Assembly (NCBI GenBank): GCA_963788325.1
Contig: CAWBGJ010000007.1
Location: 1-64,000 of the forward strand
Length of the DNA: 64,000 bases
Reading direction: 5' to 3'
Source of the DNA: Prado023 sp963788325
GTDB taxonomy: Bacteria; Actinomycetota; Actinomycetes; S36-B12; CAIYMF01
The stretch's first letter is position 1. Every line of letters begins with the position of its first letter. The notes below the pieces were generated by a model. That model was not told the DNA's origin. It did not search any database and was given only the letters and a program-made list of their open reading frames with translations. Positions 1 to 8,185 of the stretch are shown in pieces. Position numbers and translations under genes: made by a program.

Positions 1-39
1 CCCTACTGCCGCCTTTCTGATCGTTGCAAGGAATCCGGC

Positions 40-1155
40 CTACCGCGTGATCCGCAAGGCTCTGACCCCCGGGTCCAGGACGGCCACCGTCTCGCTGGTG
101 CCGTCGGCCAGTGTGATCCGCTCCACCGTCGTGGGCGGGTTCGGCGACTCGCTGCCGTCCGCCTCCCCGGTTGGCGGTTCCGGGGTGTCCTTCAGGTAGA
201 GGAAGCGACCGTCTGCGGAGCACCCGACAGTGTCCTCGACGTCCCAGCGGATGTCGGCGATCGTTCCCGGTCCGAGGAGCACCGCGGTCGCCGTCGTGCG
301 GATCACGTCCTCGGACGGGATGTCGTGCAGCGTGAAGCCCAGCACCGAGTCACGCCCGATCGGGCACAGCGGGCTCCACCCGTCCGGCGAGGTCGCCACC
401 TCGGTCGTCGAGCCGTCGGCGGTGTCCATGCGAAGAACCGTGCTGGGGCCGGCGGGCTGGTCCACTGTCCGGTACTCGTAGGTCACCAGCAGGACCTCGT
501 CGGGGGATTCAGTACCCAGAATCGTGCTCAGGTCGGGAACCGGGCCCCAATCTGCGAGCGCGGAGCCGTCGACAAGGGAACTGATGAGGATCGAAGCCTC
601 GGTCGGCCCTGCCCCGGTCATTGGGTCACGTCCCAACTCCGTGGTCCGGGCCATCCGGGTATCGTCCAGCAGGACGCAGAGGTTGCCGCTGAGTCCCTCG
701 CCGCCGCACCACCGGGGTGCCGATACCTGGGCGGTGACCTGCCCCGCTGAGCGCAGCTGGACATCGGTGGTCCAGTAGTTGGTGAAGCTCCCCGTCACGA
801 CGTTGCCGCCGACGCCATCGATGACTCCCGGGTAGGCCGTGTCGTCGGCCGGCCCCGAAAGTACCTCGGTGGCCGGGCCCAGGGATCCGTCGACGTTGAT
901 CGGGTGGGCGGTGATGGTCGTGGTCCAGCCCGGAAGCTGGGCGGTCGTTCGAGGGCTGTCGACGCTCGTGTACAGCGTCCCGTTCCTGCTCACGGTGCCG
1001 CTGGCAGACGCGGACGCCGGTGGGACGGACCCCGAGGGCCGACCCGTGTCGTCGCTCGCGGAAGCGCACCCCACTATCAGGGTCAGACTCACCATCGCAA
1101 CACCCATGCGCCACCGGGTGGTCTCCCGATCTCGAAGGTCATCAGCCCTGACCAT
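40..1155 (-). CDS. Putative lipoprotein of unknown function
   Basis: Start ATG at 1155 is preceded at good distance by a GGGGGA ribosome site. The frame stays open further upstream, but that part has the Arg/Pro-rich composition of a shadow frame. The 371-residue product begins with a charged N-region, a hydrophobic stretch and a lipobox-like LIVGC with Cys30, so lipidation and surface anchoring are likely. The rest is a Ser/Thr/Gly/Asp-rich extracytoplasmic region in which segments such as STVLRMDTADGSTTEV and TTVERITLADGTSETVAV recur, suggesting beta-propeller blades. I do not recognise a family. It lies alone, with no partner in an operon. Confidence 0.7.
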   Translation of the reverse strand: MVRADDLRDRETTRWRMGVAMVSLTLIVGCASASDDTGRPSGSVPPASASASGTVSRNGTLYTSVDSPRTTAQLPGWTTTITAHPINVDGSLGPATEVLSGPADDTAYPGVIDGVGGNVVTGSFTNYWTTDVQLRSAGQVTAQVSAPRWCGGEGLSGNLCVLLDDTRMARTTELGRDPMTGAGPTEASILISSLVDGSALADWGPVPDLSTILGTESPDEVLLVTYEYRTVDQPAGPSTVLRMDTADGSTTEVATSPDGWSPLCPIGRDSVLGFTLHDIPSEDVIRTTATAVLLGPGTIADIRWDVEDTVGCSADGRFLYLKDTPEPPTGEADGSESPNPPTTVERITLADGTSETVAVLDPGVRALRITR

Positions 1156-1408
1156 GCTGATCTCATCCCCCTTCGTCCTGCGCCGTTGGCGGACACGGCA
1201 TGCGGGCGGCGTGGGCCCCGTCTCGATACTGCGCCTCCAACACTCCACCTGCTCCCGACGACGGGGAAGGGCAGGAAGTCCCGCCGCCGGATTCCCCACC
1301 CCGCCGGCAATCGACTGCCTGCTCGGGGATCGATTCCCGAGTGCCCCACACCACCGCGTACCGTGCCGGTGTCGCGGGGTGCGATGCGACGCGCCGCAAG
1401 TTGGGGGG

Positions 1409-1776
1409 TTAGCCCTGGATCGGCAGTCTGCGGATCCGGATGTTGTCGTTGGTGAACACGACGATGGCACCTGCGTCCAGATCCTCGGCAACCTGCTCGA
1501 GGTTCCCCAGCAGCGTCGCTGCTTGATGCTCGGGTGCCCGGTTGCCCTGACGGAACAGGAGCAGGCTTGGGAGAGCAGCACCTGCTCTGGCCAGCAACTC
1601 GCCAAAGTCAGTATCCGAAGAGACCAGGACACGCCCATCGGTCCGCGCGCTCTCCAAGACGTCATCGTCGACGCGACCGGCCAGTCCGCTGTCCACGACG
1701 TGCATGACGTCGTGGCCTGCTTCCTCGAGCAGCGGCACCAAACGCTGGCTCAGGCACTCGTCGAGCAGAACCTCAC
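1409..1776 (-). pseudogene. DUF5615 (PIN-like) toxin, apparently frameshifted at its start
   Basis: From about 1768 down to the stop at 1409 the frame encodes a DUF5615/Mut7-C-like PIN protein: LLDECLSQRLVPLLEEAGHD, then VLVSSDTDFGELLARAG, with acidic residues typical of a metal-dependent RNase fold. The expected start is the GTG at 1776, overlapping the stop of the DUF433 gene as GTGA. That codon reads V-R-F-C and stops eight codons later. Adding one C to the CTG that follows AGG-TTC would give V-R-F-L-L-D-E, the usual family N-terminus. So the start is out of frame by one base, unless translation begins at an atypical codon. Family membership is fairly secure; activity is doubtful. Confidence 0.7.
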
Positions 1777-2003
1777 GCTGACGTGCGCAGCGGAACCTGC
1801 CGCTCGCTAACTGCCACGGCCGCGAACTCCAGAGCTTCCCGTACATCGTCAGCCGCCAGGGTCGGATAGTCGCCGAGGATCTCTTCGGCCGTCCGTCCCT
1901 GAGCTACTAGCCCGACGATTGTGGCCACCGGGACTCGAGTACCACGCACACACGGGACACCGCCCATGATGCGATGGTCGGCGACGATACGGGATTCAGG
2001 CAC
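1773..2003 (-). CDS. DUF433 antitoxin
   Basis: The 76-residue protein has the DUF433 layout: an I-M-G-G-V-P-C-V-R-G-T-R-V-P-V segment, then a helix-turn-helix-like part ending in EEILGDYPTLAADDVREAL. DUF433 proteins are the antitoxins of DUF5615 toxins, and here the stop overlaps the toxin's expected GTG. The start is GTG at 2003. No ribosome site is visible. A TACACT hexamer ends six bases before the GTG, so the transcript may be leaderless. The antitoxin looks intact although its partner does not. Confidence 0.75.
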   Translation of the reverse strand: MPESRIVADHRIMGGVPCVRGTRVPVATIVGLVAQGRTAEEILGDYPTLAADDVREALEFAAVAVSERQVPLRTSA

Positions 2004-2076
2004 GGGATCAGTGTAGGCCCGTAGCCCTTCATCAGCCCGTGCTCATGGCTGCGCCCACATCGGCACCCCTCTGATG

Positions 2077-3288
2077 TCAAGGTGTGGTTTGGAGCGATCT
2101 CGAGGCGACGGCTTTCCGTGTTGGAGTGGGCGGGGGTAGCGTGATGGGTGCGGGTCCCGGGAGTGGCTGATCCGAAGTGCCGGTGTGCGGGTGGAAGCCG
2201 GCCGCGCTGGATTTGTGTGACGCCCCGCGGTGCCCTCCCGGGCCCGTCTCCACGCTGCCGGGGAGGGCTTTCACGGCGTCGGCGCGCAGGCGTCGGTACA
2301 GCGCGTCGGAGATGCGGCGCTTGAGGCAGCGCATGGCTTCGGCCTTGGTCTTGCCGGCCGCGAGCTTGCGCCGGTAGTAGGCCCGGCCTTCGGTGTCATG
2401 GCGCAGCTGGGTGGTCGCCGCGATGTGGATCATGTGGTTCATCCGCCGGTTCCCGGCGCGGGAGAGCCGGTGGCGCACGATCTCCCCGGAGGAGGCTTCG
2501 ATGGGTGCGGTGCCGGTCCAGGACGCGTACCGGTTGCGGTCGGTGAACCGGGCGACGTCGCCGGTGTCGGCCAGGGTGCGGGCGGCCACGACTGGCCCAA
2601 CCCCGGGTAGTTCCATCAGGGTCGATCCGGTCGCAGCGACCATTGCCTTGAGCTCGCGGGTGACGGCCTTGATCTTCTGCTCGATGACCACGAGCTCGGC
2701 GATCTGTTCGGCGGCGAGCCGGCGGCGGGTCTTCCCGGCCAGGTCCCGCGGCTTGACCGTTGCCAGGATCCGCTTGGCCTGAGCGGTGCTGATGTTGCGC
2801 TTGGTCCGTCCTGGGACCAGTTCGGACAGCAGCCGGTGCACCCGGTTCACGCACTGGATCCGGGCCCGGCTCAGCTCGGCGCGCCGGTCGACCAGCAGCC
2901 GTAGGGCCTCGAGCTGCTCGTCGTAGGCCAGTACCCGCAGGCCTTTGGTGCGTACCGCGACCACGGCGACCGCGTGCGCGTCGTGCGGGTCGGTCTTGCG
3001 GTTGTGGCCGGTGTCGAACATCCGCGCCCGGGCCGACAGCTTCGCCGGCACATCCACCACCGACTCCCCGTCAGCGAGCAGCCGCTGCGCGAGCGGTCGG
3101 CCGGCGCCGTTGCTGCCCTCGACCGCCCACACCCGATCCGGATAGGGCGCCACGTGCCGGCGCATCGCGGCGTACCCGGCCTTATCCGTGGCGAACCGCC
3201 CGGTCGCCAGCACTGTCTCCCCGTCGTCGACCACCTCGATGGTCGCCGACAACTTGTGGGGATCAACCCCGATGATCACTCTCGACAT
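2077..3288 (-). CDS. IS110-family transposase
   Basis: The 403-residue protein has the family's two parts. The N-terminal RuvC-like DEDD domain starts with IIGVDPHKLSATIEVVD and includes GHNRKTDPHDAHAVAVVAV. The C-terminal transposase_20 domain includes LMELPGVGPVVAARTLADTG, ASWTGTAPIEASSGE and LSRAGNRRMNHMIHIAA; the SSG segment probably holds the catalytic serine known in this family. About 60 Pro/Ser-rich residues follow the conserved domain, and copy B has a similar tail. Reading is uninterrupted, so it may be active. It lies alone inside its element. Confidence 0.93.
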   Translation of the reverse strand: MSRVIIGVDPHKLSATIEVVDDGETVLATGRFATDKAGYAAMRRHVAPYPDRVWAVEGSNGAGRPLAQRLLADGESVVDVPAKLSARARMFDTGHNRKTDPHDAHAVAVVAVRTKGLRVLAYDEQLEALRLLVDRRAELSRARIQCVNRVHRLLSELVPGRTKRNISTAQAKRILATVKPRDLAGKTRRRLAAEQIAELVVIEQKIKAVTRELKAMVAATGSTLMELPGVGPVVAARTLADTGDVARFTDRNRYASWTGTAPIEASSGEIVRHRLSRAGNRRMNHMIHIAATTQLRHDTEGRAYYRRKLAAGKTKAEAMRCLKRRISDALYRRLRADAVKALPGSVETGPGGHRGASHKSSAAGFHPHTGTSDQPLPGPAPITLPPPTPTRKAVASRSLQTTP

Positions 3289-3515
3289 GAGCTTCGCCTT
3301 CCCGCCTCGTCGGTTGGTTGACGCCGGGCGGGCACTGCTACTGAGAGCTGGGCAGACCCCTCTTCAGCCACACACCGGCACGGCGCCCGGCAGGACCGCA
3401 GACCGATGTTGAGCCACACCGATCACGCTGGTGGGCAGCCGCAAAGAGAGCGTCCCGCCGGGCACCTGGACCGAGTCTGGCCAGACACCGGCCCTGCCGA
3501 AAGTCTCTAGTAGCT
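3289..3515 (-). ncRNA. Candidate IS110 bridge RNA region, copy A
   Basis: About 225 bases upstream of the transposase start contain no gene, yet stay similar to the equivalent stretch of copy B. Both share GAGCCACACCGATC, TGGTGGGCAGCCGCA and CACCTGGACCGAGTCTGGCC, separated by divergent patches such as 3383-3402. Many IS110 elements express a structured bridge RNA from this noncoding end, whose loops pair with target and donor DNA. Conserved blocks separated by variable loops fit that. I have not folded it; transcription and exact ends are inferred. Confidence 0.4.
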
Positions 3516-3585
3516 GCGAGTTGCGCCGCAGCTACGAGGCGCGGGTCAGACCCGCTACGCACTCCTCGGGTCATACGCTGATGGG

Positions 3586-4056
3586 ATGCTCGACCTTGAC
3601 TGGATCGATGTTGACGAGATCGCGACCGCGCTGGCGGACCAGACCGACTACGACCATCGGTGGCTGATCGACCCGAGCACGGGCGAGGTGGTCTTCTGGA
3701 CCAGCGATACGGGTATCGACGGAGAGAACCCGGTCGACCTCGACGAGTTGGACCTGATCCTGATCGACCCTTTGCCCTCCTACGTCTGGTATCAGGACAT
3801 GGTCGACTTCGCCGAGAGCATCAACGACCGTGCTGCCGGGTGCAGTCTGAGCCGCGCGCTGGACGGGAAGGGGGCGTTCCGGCGGTTCCGCAACGAGCTG
3901 TATCAACGCCACCCAGAGTTGATCTCGGTCTGGCAGTCCTTTCGTGATGCCCGAGCGAGAGACCGCGCCGTCGGCTGGCTGGTGGAGCAGGACCTGGTCG
4001 AGGAAGAGGCCGCTCAACGATTCGCGGACGACCATCCAGAGCCCGCCCTGCCGTGA
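3586..4056 (+). CDS. UPF0158 family protein
   Basis: The 156-residue acidic protein matches the UPF0158 pattern: IDVDEIATALADQTDYDHRW, then a line giving GEVVFWTSD, then YQDMVDFAESINDRAAGCSL, GKGAFRRFRNEL and a C-terminal WLVEQDL. The family has no established activity and often appears next to mobile or toxin-antitoxin genes. It lies between the two IS110 copies and has no neighbour on its own strand. No ribosome site is evident before the ATG. A TACGCT hexamer ends six bases upstream, so the transcript may be leaderless. Confidence 0.75.
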   Translation: MLDLDWIDVDEIATALADQTDYDHRWLIDPSTGEVVFWTSDTGIDGENPVDLDELDLILIDPLPSYVWYQDMVDFAESINDRAAGCSLSRALDGKGAFRRFRNELYQRHPELISVWQSFRDARARDRAVGWLVEQDLVEEEAAQRFADDHPEPALP

Positions 4057-4134
4057 TCCCCTGCATATGCCGCTCCCCGCGCTCATCCGGCCGATGGGGT
4101 TGCCAAGGCGCGTCATACCGGCTCCCCTCTGATG

Positions 4135-5266
4135 TCAAGAGGCGGGTTGCAGCGTCCTGGTCCTGGTGGTCTTCCGTGCCGACGGGGCCGCGGGTAGCGT
4201 CTGCTTCGCGGGTCCGGGTTGTGGCTGATCCGAAGTGCCGGTGTGCGGGTGTGAGCCGGCCGCGCTGGATTGAAGTGCCGCCCCGCTGTGCCCTCCCGGA
4301 CCCGCGTCCAGGTCTGCTGCTGCAGCCGTCTTGGCGTCGTTGACGAGCTGGCGGTAGAGGGCGTCGGAGATGCGTCGCTTGAGGCAGCGCATGGCTTCCA
4401 TGGGGGTCTTGCCAGCGGCGAGCTTGCGCCGGTAGTAGGCCCGCCCGGGGGTGTCCCGGCGCAGCTGGCTGACCGCGGCGATGTGGATCACATGGTTGGC
4501 CCGCCGGTTGCCGGCCCGGGACAGCCGGTGGCGGATCTGCTCACCCGAGGAGGCATCCAACGGGGCGGTCCCGGTCCACGAGGCGAACCGGTTGCGGTCA
4601 GCGAACCGGCCGACGTCGCCGACGTCGGCCAGGATCCGCGCGGCGACCACGGGCCCGACCCCGGTCAGGTCCATCAGGGTCCAGCTGCTCGACCGCCAGG
4701 CGCTTGCGGGTCTTGCCGACCGCATCACGCGGGCGCACTGAGGACAGGATCGTCCTGGCTTGACCTGCGGTGATGTCCTTCTTCGCCTTCCCGGGAACCA
4801 GCTCGGACAGCAGCCGGTGCAGCCGGTTGACGGTCTGGACCTTCGCCCGGGCCAGCTCGTCGCGGCGGTCGACCAGCATCCGCAGCACCTCGAGCTCGCT
4901 GTCGTGAGACAGCACCCGCAGGCCGCGGGTGCGCACCGCGACGACCGCCACGGCGTGCGCGTCGTGGGCATCGGTCTTGCGGTTGTGCCCGGTGTCGAGC
5001 AGCCGGGCCCGCGCGGACAGCTTCGCCGGCACGTCGATGACCTGCTCACCGTCAGCGAGCAGTCGCTGGGCCAGCGGGCGCCCGGCACCGTTGCTGCCCT
5101 CCACCGCCCAGGTGCGCTCCGGGAACGCGGCGACGTGTCGTCGCATCGCCGCGTACCCGGCCTTGTCCGTGGTGAACCGCCCGGTTGCCAGCACCGTCTC
5201 CCGCTCGTCGACCACCTCGATCGTCGCCGACAGCTTGTGGGGATCAACCCCGATGAACACCGCCAT
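4135..5266 (-). pseudogene. IS110-family transposase with internal deletion and frameshift
   Basis: The first part, from ATG 5266, encodes GVDPHKLSATIEVVDE through GKTRKRLAVEQ in one frame. The second, from about 4690 to 4135, encodes LMDLTGVGPVVAARILADVG through the C-terminus in another. Copy A has 28 residues between AAEQ and LMELPGVGP. Here only seven bases separate the matching codons, so about 77 bases are missing, which causes the frame change. The lost stretch links the two catalytic domains, so the product should be inactive. The rest is still close to copy A. Confidence 0.88.
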
Positions 5267-5495
5267 GTGCTTCGCCTTCCCGTCGTCGTCGGTTGAGAAC
5301 GCCGGGCGGGCACTGCTACTGAGAGCGGGGCAGTCCCCTCTGGAGCCACGCACCGGCAACGGTGCCCGACGGAAGAGCAGACCGGTAGAGAGCCACACCG
5401 ATCCTGCTGGTGGGCAGCCGCATAGAGAGCCTCCCGCCGAGCACCTGGACCGAGTCTGGCCAGACACCGGCCCTACCCACAATCATCAAGTAGCC
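5267..5495 (-). ncRNA. Candidate IS110 bridge RNA region, copy B
   Basis: This is the noncoding end upstream of the broken transposase, alignable with 3289-3515 of copy A. It keeps the shared blocks GAGCCACACCGATC and CACCTGGACCGAGTCTGGCC and differs in short patches between them. If these ends encode bridge RNAs, the differences should fall in the target- and donor-pairing loops. The interpretation comes from knowledge of the family, not from folding or expression data. Confidence 0.35.
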
Positions 5496-5522
5496 GCGAG
5501 CCGACCGACGCGTGCTGGCCGG

Positions 5523-5780
5523 TCACTCGTAGTGGAATCGGGCCTGGAGGATGATCAGGTCGTCACCGTCGACGAGGTAGACCAGGCGGTGTTCCTCGGT
5601 GATGCGACGTGACCAGGCCCCGGAGAGCATGTGGCGAAGTGGCTCGGGTTTGCCGATCCCGGCGACCGGGTCGCGTAGCGCGTCGTCGATGAGCCGGTTG
5701 ATCCGTTTGAGGGTCTGCCGGTCAGCTGCCAGCCAGTAGGTGTAGTCCGACCACCCGTTGGGGGTGAAGACCAGCCTCAT
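5523..5780 (-). CDS. Txe/YoeB-family ribosome-dependent mRNA interferase toxin
   Basis: The 85-residue protein matches Txe/YoeB throughout: TPNGWSDYTYWLAADRQTLK, RINRLIDDALRDP, GIGKPEPLRHMLSGAWSRRI, EEHRLVYLV and the C-terminal LIILQARFHYE. YoeB toxins cleave mRNA at the ribosomal A site; the catalytic Glu, Arg, His and C-terminal Tyr have counterparts here. Its ATG at 5780 overlaps the antitoxin stop by four bases, so the two are translationally coupled and probably co-repressed. The toxin looks complete. Confidence 0.9.
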   Translation of the reverse strand: MRLVFTPNGWSDYTYWLAADRQTLKRINRLIDDALRDPVAGIGKPEPLRHMLSGAWSRRITEEHRLVYLVDGDDLIILQARFHYE

Positions 5781-6022
5781 CGCACGAGGTCGTGCGGGTC
5801 CCGCTGGCCGGTCTTGGCCTGCTGCAGGCTCTCCAGCAGGTGGCGGGCGTTCGCCGGGACGCGCAGCAGGTGCGCGGTCTCCTCCAGGGCGTCGTAGTCG
5901 GCGCGGGACATCAGGACCGCGTCGCCGCGCCGGGACGTGATCTCGACGGGGGTGCGGTCGGCGTTGACCTGCTCGATGAGGGGGAACAGGTTCTTGCGAG
6001 CCTCGCTCGCGGTGACAGCCAT
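5777..6022 (-). CDS. YefM/Phd-family antitoxin
   Basis: The 81-residue protein starts MAVTASEARKNLFPLIEQVN and continues EITSRRGDAVLMSRADYDALEET, the Phd/YefM DNA-binding and dimerisation fold. The C-terminal part (HLLESLQQAK) would be the toxin-neutralising tail. ATG at 6022 has an AGGAG ribosome site seven bases upstream. It is the first gene of the toxin operon, and an inverted repeat lies just ahead of it. YefM proteins usually repress their own promoter together with the toxin. Confidence 0.88.
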   Translation of the reverse strand: MAVTASEARKNLFPLIEQVNADRTPVEITSRRGDAVLMSRADYDALEETAHLLRVPANARHLLESLQQAKTGQRDPHDLVR

Positions 6023-6034
6023 CACGACTCCTAG

Positions 6035-6054
6035 TGGTACGACTTCCGGTACCA
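6035..6054. promoter_or_regulatory. Putative YefM/YoeB autoregulatory operator
   Basis: TGGTAC (6035-6040) and GTACCA (6049-6054) form a perfect inverted repeat with an eight-base spacer, 13 bases ahead of the antitoxin start codon. YefM-YoeB operators are typically short palindromes at this position. Binding is inferred. Confidence 0.5.
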
Positions 6055-6192
6055 GTGTGCCATGGGGTGCCCACCGTGACAACCCCTGGCGACAGCGGCG
6101 CGGCAGCACCACGTCGGTGCCCCACATCGCCGCGTATCGCGCGCGCTGCTGCAGGCATCACAGCAGCCCGCGGCATTCCGGGCAGGGATCGA

Positions 6193-6759
6193 CTACGGGT
6201 TGGTGGCCGGGGTTGGCAGGCGGTTGCGCCAGTTGTGCGTTTCGTGATGGCTGGTCAGTCGGACGATTGGGAGGTCGGGGCGTCGATCCTGGAGCTCCTC
6301 GATCCGCTCGGCGGTCTCGGCGTGGGTGCGCCACACCCAGCGCACGATGTGTTCCGGATCTCGGAGCACGGTCCACAGGGCTGGTTCGACGTTGCCGTTC
6401 CACAGCTCCTGTCGGCGTAGGCGCCGGCTCATCGTGCGCCCCAGGACCTGGCGCATCACAAGGGCCCTGGGGAGGTCGAGCCACACCAGCAGGTCCGCGC
6501 GATCGGCGAGCAGGTCGCGCGCGGCGGGGTACTGCCACTCCGTGACCCAGCGGTCCTGGCGACTGAATTCCTCGACATCGGCGATGAAAGACGCCCGGTG
6601 CGTCCACTCCGGTCCGTGGTGGAGCCCATCGATCTCGACATGCGGCAAGCCCAACACCTCGCCGACCTGCGCGGCGAGGGTGGTCTTGCCCGAGCCGGAG
6701 GTGCCGGCCACCAAGACCCGCCGAGGACGAGCCGGCAGAGCGTGATCTGGTCCCAGCAC
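6193..6759 (-). CDS. P-loop NTPase / adenylate-kinase-like protein
   Basis: The 188-residue protein has a Walker A motif, VLVAGTSGSGKTTLAAQVG, at about residues 15-33. An adenylate-kinase-like VEIDGLHHGPEWTHR, LLVWLDLPRALVMRQVLGRT and an arginine-rich lid follow. This layout is that of small FlaR/topology-modulation-type kinases, whose substrates are mostly unknown. The start is GTG at 6759; an ATG nearby lies in another frame. It is a single gene between a toxin-antitoxin operon and a chimeric cold-shock gene. Confidence 0.75.
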   Translation of the reverse strand: MLGPDHALPARPRRVLVAGTSGSGKTTLAAQVGEVLGLPHVEIDGLHHGPEWTHRASFIADVEEFSRQDRWVTEWQYPAARDLLADRADLLVWLDLPRALVMRQVLGRTMSRRLRRQELWNGNVEPALWTVLRDPEHIVRWVWRTHAETAERIEELQDRRPDLPIVRLTSHHETHNWRNRLPTPATNP

Positions 6760-6844
6760 CCCGCCATGGTAGGAGTCAAGCGATTCCGTTGCTCGTTCCG
6801 CTATGGGCAGGTGAGCCCACGGCTCGTCGGCCTACGCTTGCCGG

Positions 6845-7270
6845 ATGAGTGGGGACCTAGACGTGCGTCGCCCCGAGCTGCTCGGGGTTCGGCGCACCGG
6901 CACGGTGCGGGGGTTCAAGGAGGAGAAGGGCTACGGCAGGATTTCCGCGGACGATGGCGAGGTGCTCTTCGTCCACTTCTCCGACATCGTCGCCGACGGC
7001 TACCGATCACTGGTGGCAGAGCGGCGGGTTGAGTTCATCTGGCCGGGCGCAATCGCCGATCATGGCCCGTCGAGTCTGAGCGTGGAGCCGGACAACTATG
7101 CCCGGCACCTTTACGAGCGCGTCGGCTTCCAGTACGTCGGCGAGGTGAGCGGCTCGCTGACGATGCTCCTGCGACTTGACGTCACAGCTGACCGTCCCCC
7201 CACGACCACCGCGCCTTCCCACGGCGCCGCGTCCTTTCGGCCGCGAGCTGGGCGCCTTCCGGGGGCGTAG
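6845..7270 (+). CDS. Chimeric protein: cold-shock-like domain joined to a GNAT acetyltransferase tail
   Basis: Residues 16-60 look like a cold-shock nucleic-acid-binding domain: RTGTVRGFKEEKGYGRI, DGEVLFVHFSDI. After RRVEFIWPGAIADHG the sequence changes abruptly to SLSVEPDNYARHLYERVGF and YVGEVSGSLTMLLRLDV. Those are motif B and the final strand of a GNAT acetyltransferase, without its N-terminal acetyl-CoA-binding part. A Pro/Arg-rich tail of about 35 residues follows. The join looks like an in-frame deletion or recombination between two genes. The cold-shock part could still bind nucleic acid; the acetyltransferase part should be inactive. Confidence 0.7.
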   Translation: MSGDLDVRRPELLGVRRTGTVRGFKEEKGYGRISADDGEVLFVHFSDIVADGYRSLVAERRVEFIWPGAIADHGPSSLSVEPDNYARHLYERVGFQYVGEVSGSLTMLLRLDVTADRPPTTTAPSHGAASFRPRAGRLPGA

Positions 7271-7355
7271 CAGTCGACAGCGGGGCGTGGCCGGGAGGCG
7301 TCTTGGCAACGCCCCTATTGGGAGCGCCTCGTTGGCGATGTGGTCGCCGTCCTGG

Positions 7356-7733
7356 TCACAGGATAGGGGCTGTCTCGGTCTCCACCCAGAGCGTCGCTAC
7401 GTCCCCCCGATCCATGAACTCACCGGGCCCCGGGTCTTGATCGAAGACATGGTCTAGCGGGACAGTCCCGCTGCTCCCTGCCTCCTCGACCGCACCAATA
7501 CCGAGTCCTCCGAGCTCTGCGATTGCGTCATCGACGAACTGCCCGCGAACGTCGGGCATCTCGATCCCCGCGGGTGGCGTCGTGGGGTCGTCTCCGTTGC
7601 CTTCATCGCTGTTTCCAGCGACTAGGAACCCTGCGGCCACCAGCGCTGTGATCAGAGTTGCGATTGCGGTGATGAGCCCAGGCAGCGTCCCCCAGAACCC
7701 CGGGCTGGGGCGGGTCCCAGTCTCGCTTCCCAT
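7356..7733 (-). CDS. Membrane-anchored PASTA-domain protein
   Basis: The 125-residue protein has one transmembrane helix (about residues 17-40, LPGLITAIATLITALVAAGF), an acidic linker and one PASTA repeat (IEMPDVRGQFVDDAIAELG, then DQDPGPGEFMDRGDVATLWV). PASTA domains bind peptidoglycan or muropeptides and usually occur on serine/threonine kinases or penicillin-binding proteins; neither is attached here. ATG 7733 was chosen because GGGGTGAGG lies just ahead; a GTG nine bases upstream is also in frame. It would face outward, in the cell envelope. Confidence 0.7.
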   Translation of the reverse strand: MGSETGTRPSPGFWGTLPGLITAIATLITALVAAGFLVAGNSDEGNGDDPTTPPAGIEMPDVRGQFVDDAIAELGGLGIGAVEEAGSSGTVPLDHVFDQDPGPGEFMDRGDVATLWVETETAPIL

Positions 7734-7847
7734 TGACCTCACCCCTGATTCGTTGGTTGAGGTCTTCCGTTTCTGACTCTACTAGCCACGACGTGTCCGT
7801 CTAGTGACGAAGGTCACGTATGGTCGGACCTTGGGGAGTCCAAGTAA

Positions 7848-8185
7848 CTAGTGTCGCGCGTCTGAAGTTGGTTGACGTCGGGCGTGGGGCAGGATCTCGT
7901 CGGCGGTCTTGGTCCAGAGGAACGGGTGGCAGCGGTCGTTCCGGCCGTCGATGAAGGTGCCGATTGCGGTGACGAGTTGCGGGACGTTGGCGAAGGTTCC
8001 GCGGCGGATGGCCTGACGGGTGATGATGCCGAAGAACACTTCGACCAGGTTCAGCCAGGAACCGGATGTCGGGGTGAAGTGCAGCGTGATTCGCGGGTTC
8101 TTCTCGAGCCACGCGTTGATCTCGCGTGCTTGTGGGTTTGTAGTTGTCCAGCACCACGCGTAGTTCTTGGTCGGGGTAGGCGGGC
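7848..8185 (-). pseudogene. IS630-family transposase, C-terminal remnant
   Basis: The conserved C-terminal third of an IS630 transposase is readable: EINAWLEKNPRITLHFTP, SGSWLNLVEVFFGIITRQAI, then FIDGRNDRCHPFLWTKTADEI. Just upstream LRVVLDNYKPTST, which holds the second catalytic aspartate, sits in another frame, so there is a one-base shift near 8130. The first half of the protein is missing. The fragment abuts a hemopexin-like fragment, so the element seems to have recombined or decayed there. Confidence 0.85.

Larger units (their letters stand above)
2066..3520 (-). mobile_element. IS110-family insertion sequence, copy A (intact transposase)
   Basis: The extent was drawn by comparing this region with copy B further on. 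Both begin after different flanks at CCCCTCTGATGTCAAG (2066-2081 here) and stay similar through the transposase and about 230 noncoding bases on the other side, fading near GTAGCTGCGAG at about 3520. No terminal inverted repeats are seen, as is usual for IS110. The two copies have the same orientation and differ at many positions, so they are relatives rather than a fresh duplication. The outer ends are approximate. Confidence 0.7.
4124..5500 (-). mobile_element. IS110-family insertion sequence, copy B (defective)
   Basis: This is a second, diverged element in the same orientation as copy A. It starts at CCCCTCTGATGTCAAG (4124-4139), where similarity to copy A begins abruptly, and ends near AGTAGCCGCGAG at about 5500. 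Its transposase reading frame is broken. Together the two copies form direct repeats around the UPF0158 gene. The ends are approximate, and no target duplication is visible. Confidence 0.68.

Noticed and set aside
2066..5500. Composite transposon carrying UPF0158
   Set aside because: IS110 elements do not usually form composites, the copies have diverged, and no target duplications are seen.
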